Of a stretch of 64,000 nt of DNA, positions 61,505 through 64,000 are shown piece after piece. The number at the start of each line of letters is the position of its first letter. Position 1 is the stretch's first letter. This DNA is from Hyphomicrobiales bacterium. GTDB lineage: Bacteria > Pseudomonadota > Alphaproteobacteria > Rhizobiales > Xanthobacteraceae. Location: positions 1 to 64,000 of the forward strand of contig JAKFYI010000008.1 of assembly GCA_021730985.1 (NCBI GenBank), given 5' to 3'. A program made the translations under genes and the position numbers. The notes beneath the pieces are model-generated. The model saw only the letters and a list, made by a program, of their open reading frames with translations. It made no database searches and had not been told where the DNA came from.

Positions 61505-62154
61505 TCACGCGTTCGCCAGCCGCACGATGTCCTTCACCTCGAGGATCTGCTTCGGTGAGCCCTTGATGGCGGCGTTGATCATGGCGCGCCCGACCTCCTC
61601 CAGGGTGCAGAAGCCCGCGGGATACACCGCACGCCCGATCGGATAGGTCCAGGCGAACAGCCGGTAAATGCTCTTCAAGTTTCGCTGGCCGGGCGTGGCC
61701 TTCATGAAGCCCGGCCGGAACATGTACGAGCGCTTGAACAGCCGCATCAGCGCGTTCTCGGTGGCGCCCTTGACGCGCGCCCAGGCGAGCCGGCCCTGCT
61801 CGCTGCTGTCGGTGCCCATGCCGGTGAGGTAGCAGAACGTCATGTCCGGGTTCAGCTTGGCGAGGAGCCGCGCGGCGTTCAGCGTGAGGTCGTGGGTGAT
61901 GCGCTTGTAGTCGTCTTTGTTCACCCTGGCCGACGACACGCCGAGCAGGCGTCGATGCCGTTCAGCTGCGGCTCGAGGGGCGACCAGTCGAACAGATCGG
62001 CCTGCACGATCTCGCGCAGCTTCGGGTGCGTGCGGCCGCCCGGCTTGCGGTTGACGACCAGAACCTGCGCGACGTCCGGATGGTCCAGGCATTCGAGCAG
62101 CACGCCTTCACCCACCATGCCAGTGGCGCCCGTGATGATGACATTGATCGACAT
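61505..62154 (-). pseudogene. NAD(P)-dependent epimerase/reductase, frameshifted
   Basis: The 5' half reads MSINVIITGATGMVGEGVLL (Rossmann TGATGMVG motif) down to PQLNGIDAC and then stops (SACRRPG*). The 3' half continues in another frame from LLGVSSARVNKDDYKRITHD through FCYLTGMGTDSSEQGRLAWA to the C-terminus. The break is near 61940-61950, where family members normally read a DACF(F)CLGVSS-type motif, so a small deletion has broken the frame. Either a recent pseudogene or a sequencing error. Confidence 0.82.
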
Positions 62155-62311
62155 GGGAGCAGGGTGACAGGTTGTGGTGGCGGGCGGCAAGCCTTGCCGC
62201 GCGATGCATTGCATCGGCATGGCCGCGCTTGACCCGGTGCGCCGTCTCCGCGAACAATCGTTGCAACGGCTGGCCGTCCGGCATGGCATCAGCGGGGAGT
62301 TCAAGTCCGTC

Positions 62312-63154
62312 ATGGTTCAAGCGATCAAGCTTTCACTTGTTGCGTTGCTGCTCGCGTCGGGCGCGGCCTTCGCGCAGACCGCCGCCGAAGCTCTGAAATC
62401 CGAGCCGCCGAAGGCCGCCGCAGCGCCGAAGCCTCCCGCCTACGAGCCGCAGGTCGGCCAGGAGGGCAAGGACGTCATCTGGGTGCCGACGCCGGAGGAA
62501 ACCGTCACCCGCATGCTCGACATGGCCGGCGCCAAGAAGGGCGACGTCGTGATCGACCTCGGCTCGGGCGACGGCCGCACCGTCATCACCGCGGCCAAGC
62601 GCGGCATTCCGGCGCTCGGCGTCGAATTCAATCCGAAGATGGTCGAGCTGTCGCGCGCCAACGCGGAGAAGGAGGGCGTCGCAACGCTCGCGACATTCAT
62701 CCAGGACGACATCTTCAAGACCGATTTCTCCAAGGCCACCGTGCTCACCATGTATCTCTTGCCACGGCTCAACATGCGGCTGCGCCCGACCATCCTGAAG
62801 ATGAAGCCCGGCACGCGTGTGGTGTCGCATGCCTTCAACATGGAGGACTGGGAGGCGGACAACGCGTTCGACTCCAAGGGCGAGCATTGCAAGGAGCACT
62901 GCTCGGGCTATTTCTGGGTGGTGCCGGCCAACGCCAGAGGCGGGTGGCGCATCCGCCAGGGCACGCTGAAGCTCGAGCAGAAATTCCAGAAGCTCACCGG
63001 CACGCTGACGGCGCGCGGCAAGGCGCTGAAGATCGAGGACGGCCGCCTGCGCGGCGAGGAGATCGCGTTCACCGCGGGCGGGGTGAAGTACGCAGGCACG
63101 GTGAAGGGCACGCGGATGAGCGTGAAGGAGGAGAAGGAGGCGGCGGCGAAATAG
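62312..63154 (+). CDS. Exported class I SAM-dependent methyltransferase
   Basis: 280 aa. A signal peptide (MVQAIKLSLVALLLASGAAF then AQTAAEA) precedes a Pro/Ala linker and a Rossmann methyltransferase: motif I KGDVVIDLGSGDGRTVITAA, motif II ALGVEFNPKMVELSRANAEK and FIQDDIFKTDFSKATVLTMY. SAM is cytoplasmic, so secretion is odd; either the leader is a membrane anchor or the enzyme works on an exported substrate before or during transfer. A C-terminal ~70-aa beta domain follows the catalytic part. Confidence 0.8.
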   Translation: MVQAIKLSLVALLLASGAAFAQTAAEALKSEPPKAAAAPKPPAYEPQVGQEGKDVIWVPTPEETVTRMLDMAGAKKGDVVIDLGSGDGRTVITAAKRGIPALGVEFNPKMVELSRANAEKEGVATLATFIQDDIFKTDFSKATVLTMYLLPRLNMRLRPTILKMKPGTRVVSHAFNMEDWEADNAFDSKGEHCKEHCSGYFWVVPANARGGWRIRQGTLKLEQKFQKLTGTLTARGKALKIEDGRLRGEEIAFTAGGVKYAGTVKGTRMSVKEEKEAAAK

Positions 63155-63177
63155 AGTTGGCAATGGCGGCGGGGATT

Positions 63178-63385
63178 GTAGCCCGCATGGAGCGCAGCGG
63201 AATGCGGGGTCGAAGGAGAGGCCAGTCCCGGATTTCGCTACGCTCATCCGGGCTACGCTTACTGTGGTGAAAAAAGACGTGGATGCCCGCGACATAGGCG
63301 AGCGAAGCGACGCCGTCCTTCGGACGGCTATGCGCGGGCACGACGGTGCCCGTAGGATGGGTTGAGCCGAAGGCGAAACCCATCC
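63178..63385. repeat. Cluster of Bradyrhizobium-type intergenic palindromes
   Basis: Three elements in a row: (1) an inverted pair GTAGCCCGCATGGAGCGCAG... (63178-63208) and CCCGGATTTCGCTACGCTCA... (63227-63256), each self-complementary; (2) TGCCCGCG...CGCGGGCA (63284-63340) enclosing GCCGTCC-TTC-GGACGGC; (3) GGATGGGTT...AACCCATCC (63355-63385). All resemble repeats common in Bradyrhizobium and Rhodopseudomonas intergenic DNA (from memory). Confidence 0.78.
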
Positions 63386-63417
63386 TTGCGGATTGACCTT
63401 CGATAGGAGGAGCCTGC

Positions 63418-64000
63418 GTGCCGATATTCCTCGATAGACACAACCTCACAGGCCTCAGCGCCGCCGATATCGCCGAGGCTCACCGCAAGGATCTGGAGGT
63501 CCAGGAACGATATGGCGTTCGGTTCCTGACCTATTGGTTCGACGAGGCGCGCGGCACCGGCTTCTGCCTGATCGACGCGCCCAACATCGAGACGGCCATG
63601 CGGGTTCATGACGAGGCGCACGGCGACGTGGCGAAGGATGTGATCGAGGTCGATCTGTCGGCGGTGCAGGCCTTCCTGGGGCGCATCGCCGATCCGGAGC
63701 CGAAAACCCCGGCTGGCAAGCCCGCTATCGACCGCGCCTTGCGCGCCATCATGTTCACCGACATCGTCGACTCCACGGGAATGACGCACCGGCTGGGCGA
63801 TGAACGCGCGGTGGAAATGGTGCGCGCCCACGACGCGCTGGTGCAGCGCGCGCTGAAGGACAATGGTGGACGCATGGTGAAGCACACCGGCGACGGCATC
63901 ATGGCCTCGTTCGACGACATGAATGCTTCGGTCGTGTGCGCCCGTGCCATTCAGCAGGCGTTCGCCGCCTTCAACGCATCGAGCAAGGAGGCGCTTCGCG
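63418..64000 (+). CDS. DUF4242-adenylate cyclase fusion (3' end cut off)
   Basis: 194 codons to the window edge, no stop. The GTG at 63418 has AGGAGGAG 5 bp upstream. Residues 1-85 resemble DUF4242 (LTGLSAADIAEAHRKDLEVQ; FCLIDAPNIETAMRVHDEAH), a small metal-binding fold. From residue ~110 a class III nucleotide cyclase begins: FTDIVDSTGMTHRLGDERAV with the metal-binding Asp115, and GGRMVKHTGDGIMASFDDMN. Adenylate cyclase is more likely than guanylate, but the substrate-specifying residues lie beyond the window. Confidence 0.85.
   Translation, partial: MPIFLDRHNLTGLSAADIAEAHRKDLEVQERYGVRFLTYWFDEARGTGFCLIDAPNIETAMRVHDEAHGDVAKDVIEVDLSAVQAFLGRIADPEPKTPAGKPAIDRALRAIMFTDIVDSTGMTHRLGDERAVEMVRAHDALVQRALKDNGGRMVKHTGDGIMASFDDMNASVVCARAIQQAFAAFNASSKEALR

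Noticed and set aside
1..64000. tRNA, rRNA, prophage integrase, insertion sequence transposase
   Set aside because: None seen on either strand; the restriction-modification insert has no recognisable mobility gene.

Overview
The window reads as chromosomal DNA of a GC-rich alphaproteobacterium, most likely a Bradyrhizobium/Rhodopseudomonas-type member of the Hyphomicrobiales. Pointers are the Caulobacter-style flagellar genes (fliX, flbT, flaF, a FlgJ without muramidase domain), a CckA kinase, two tripartite-tricarboxylate (TctC/Bug) receptors, and intergenic palindromes of a kind common in that group. The lineage is inferred from gene content; no rRNA or tRNA gene was found.

Layout. 1-10.3 kb: metabolic and envelope genes (two TctC receptors, FAD monooxygenase, MFS exporter, GT87 glycosyltransferase, SixA phosphatase, DAO-type oxidoreductase, MoxR ATPase). 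10.4-11.6 kb: an exported msrA-msrB pair. 11.7-48 kb: a large flagellar region in several transcription units: flgE-flgK-flgL (+); flbT-flaF, two tandem flagellins and a small unknown gene (-); flgI-flgJ-flgN-like (-) divergent from fliX-dksA (+); flgF-flgG-flgA-flgH (-) divergent from fliL-fliM-DUF6468-motE-TPR gene (+); fliO-fliP (-) divergent from flgB-flgC-fliE-fliQ-fliR-flhB-cckA (+). Between the TPR gene and fliP lies a non-flagellar insert: a basic HTH protein, a 92-aa protein and a type IIG restriction-modification enzyme, bordered by palindromic repeats. 48-64 kb: mixed genes (TAXI receptor, NHL protein, ferredoxin, Tat-exported amidohydrolase, diguanylate cyclase, lectin-like protein, DMT exporter, cold-shock protein, SET methyltransferase, OsmC, small secreted proteins, an exported methyltransferase, and a cyclase gene cut by the window end), with two decayed ABC-receptor ends and one frameshifted epimerase.

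Regulation. The most coherent signal is a cis-regulatory code over the flagellar genes. Three units (flgE, flgI, flgF) have near-identical 16-bp sigma-54 promoters, each with a CGGCA...TGCCG-type palindrome 60-110 bp upstream, as expected of FlbD enhancer sites. The fliX and flgB units carry TTAA-N7-TTAA (CtrA-like) boxes, and the 10-mer TTAACCATAC precedes fliX, fliL and flgB. Together with fliX (FlbD partner) and cckA (CtrA kinase pathway) inside the window, this suggests a Caulobacter-type hierarchy: CtrA for early genes, FliX/FlbD plus sigma-54 for rod, ring and hook genes, FlbT/FlaF for flagellin. The ctrA, flbD and rpoN genes, and fliF, fliG, fliI, flhA, flgD, fliK and motAB, are not in this window.
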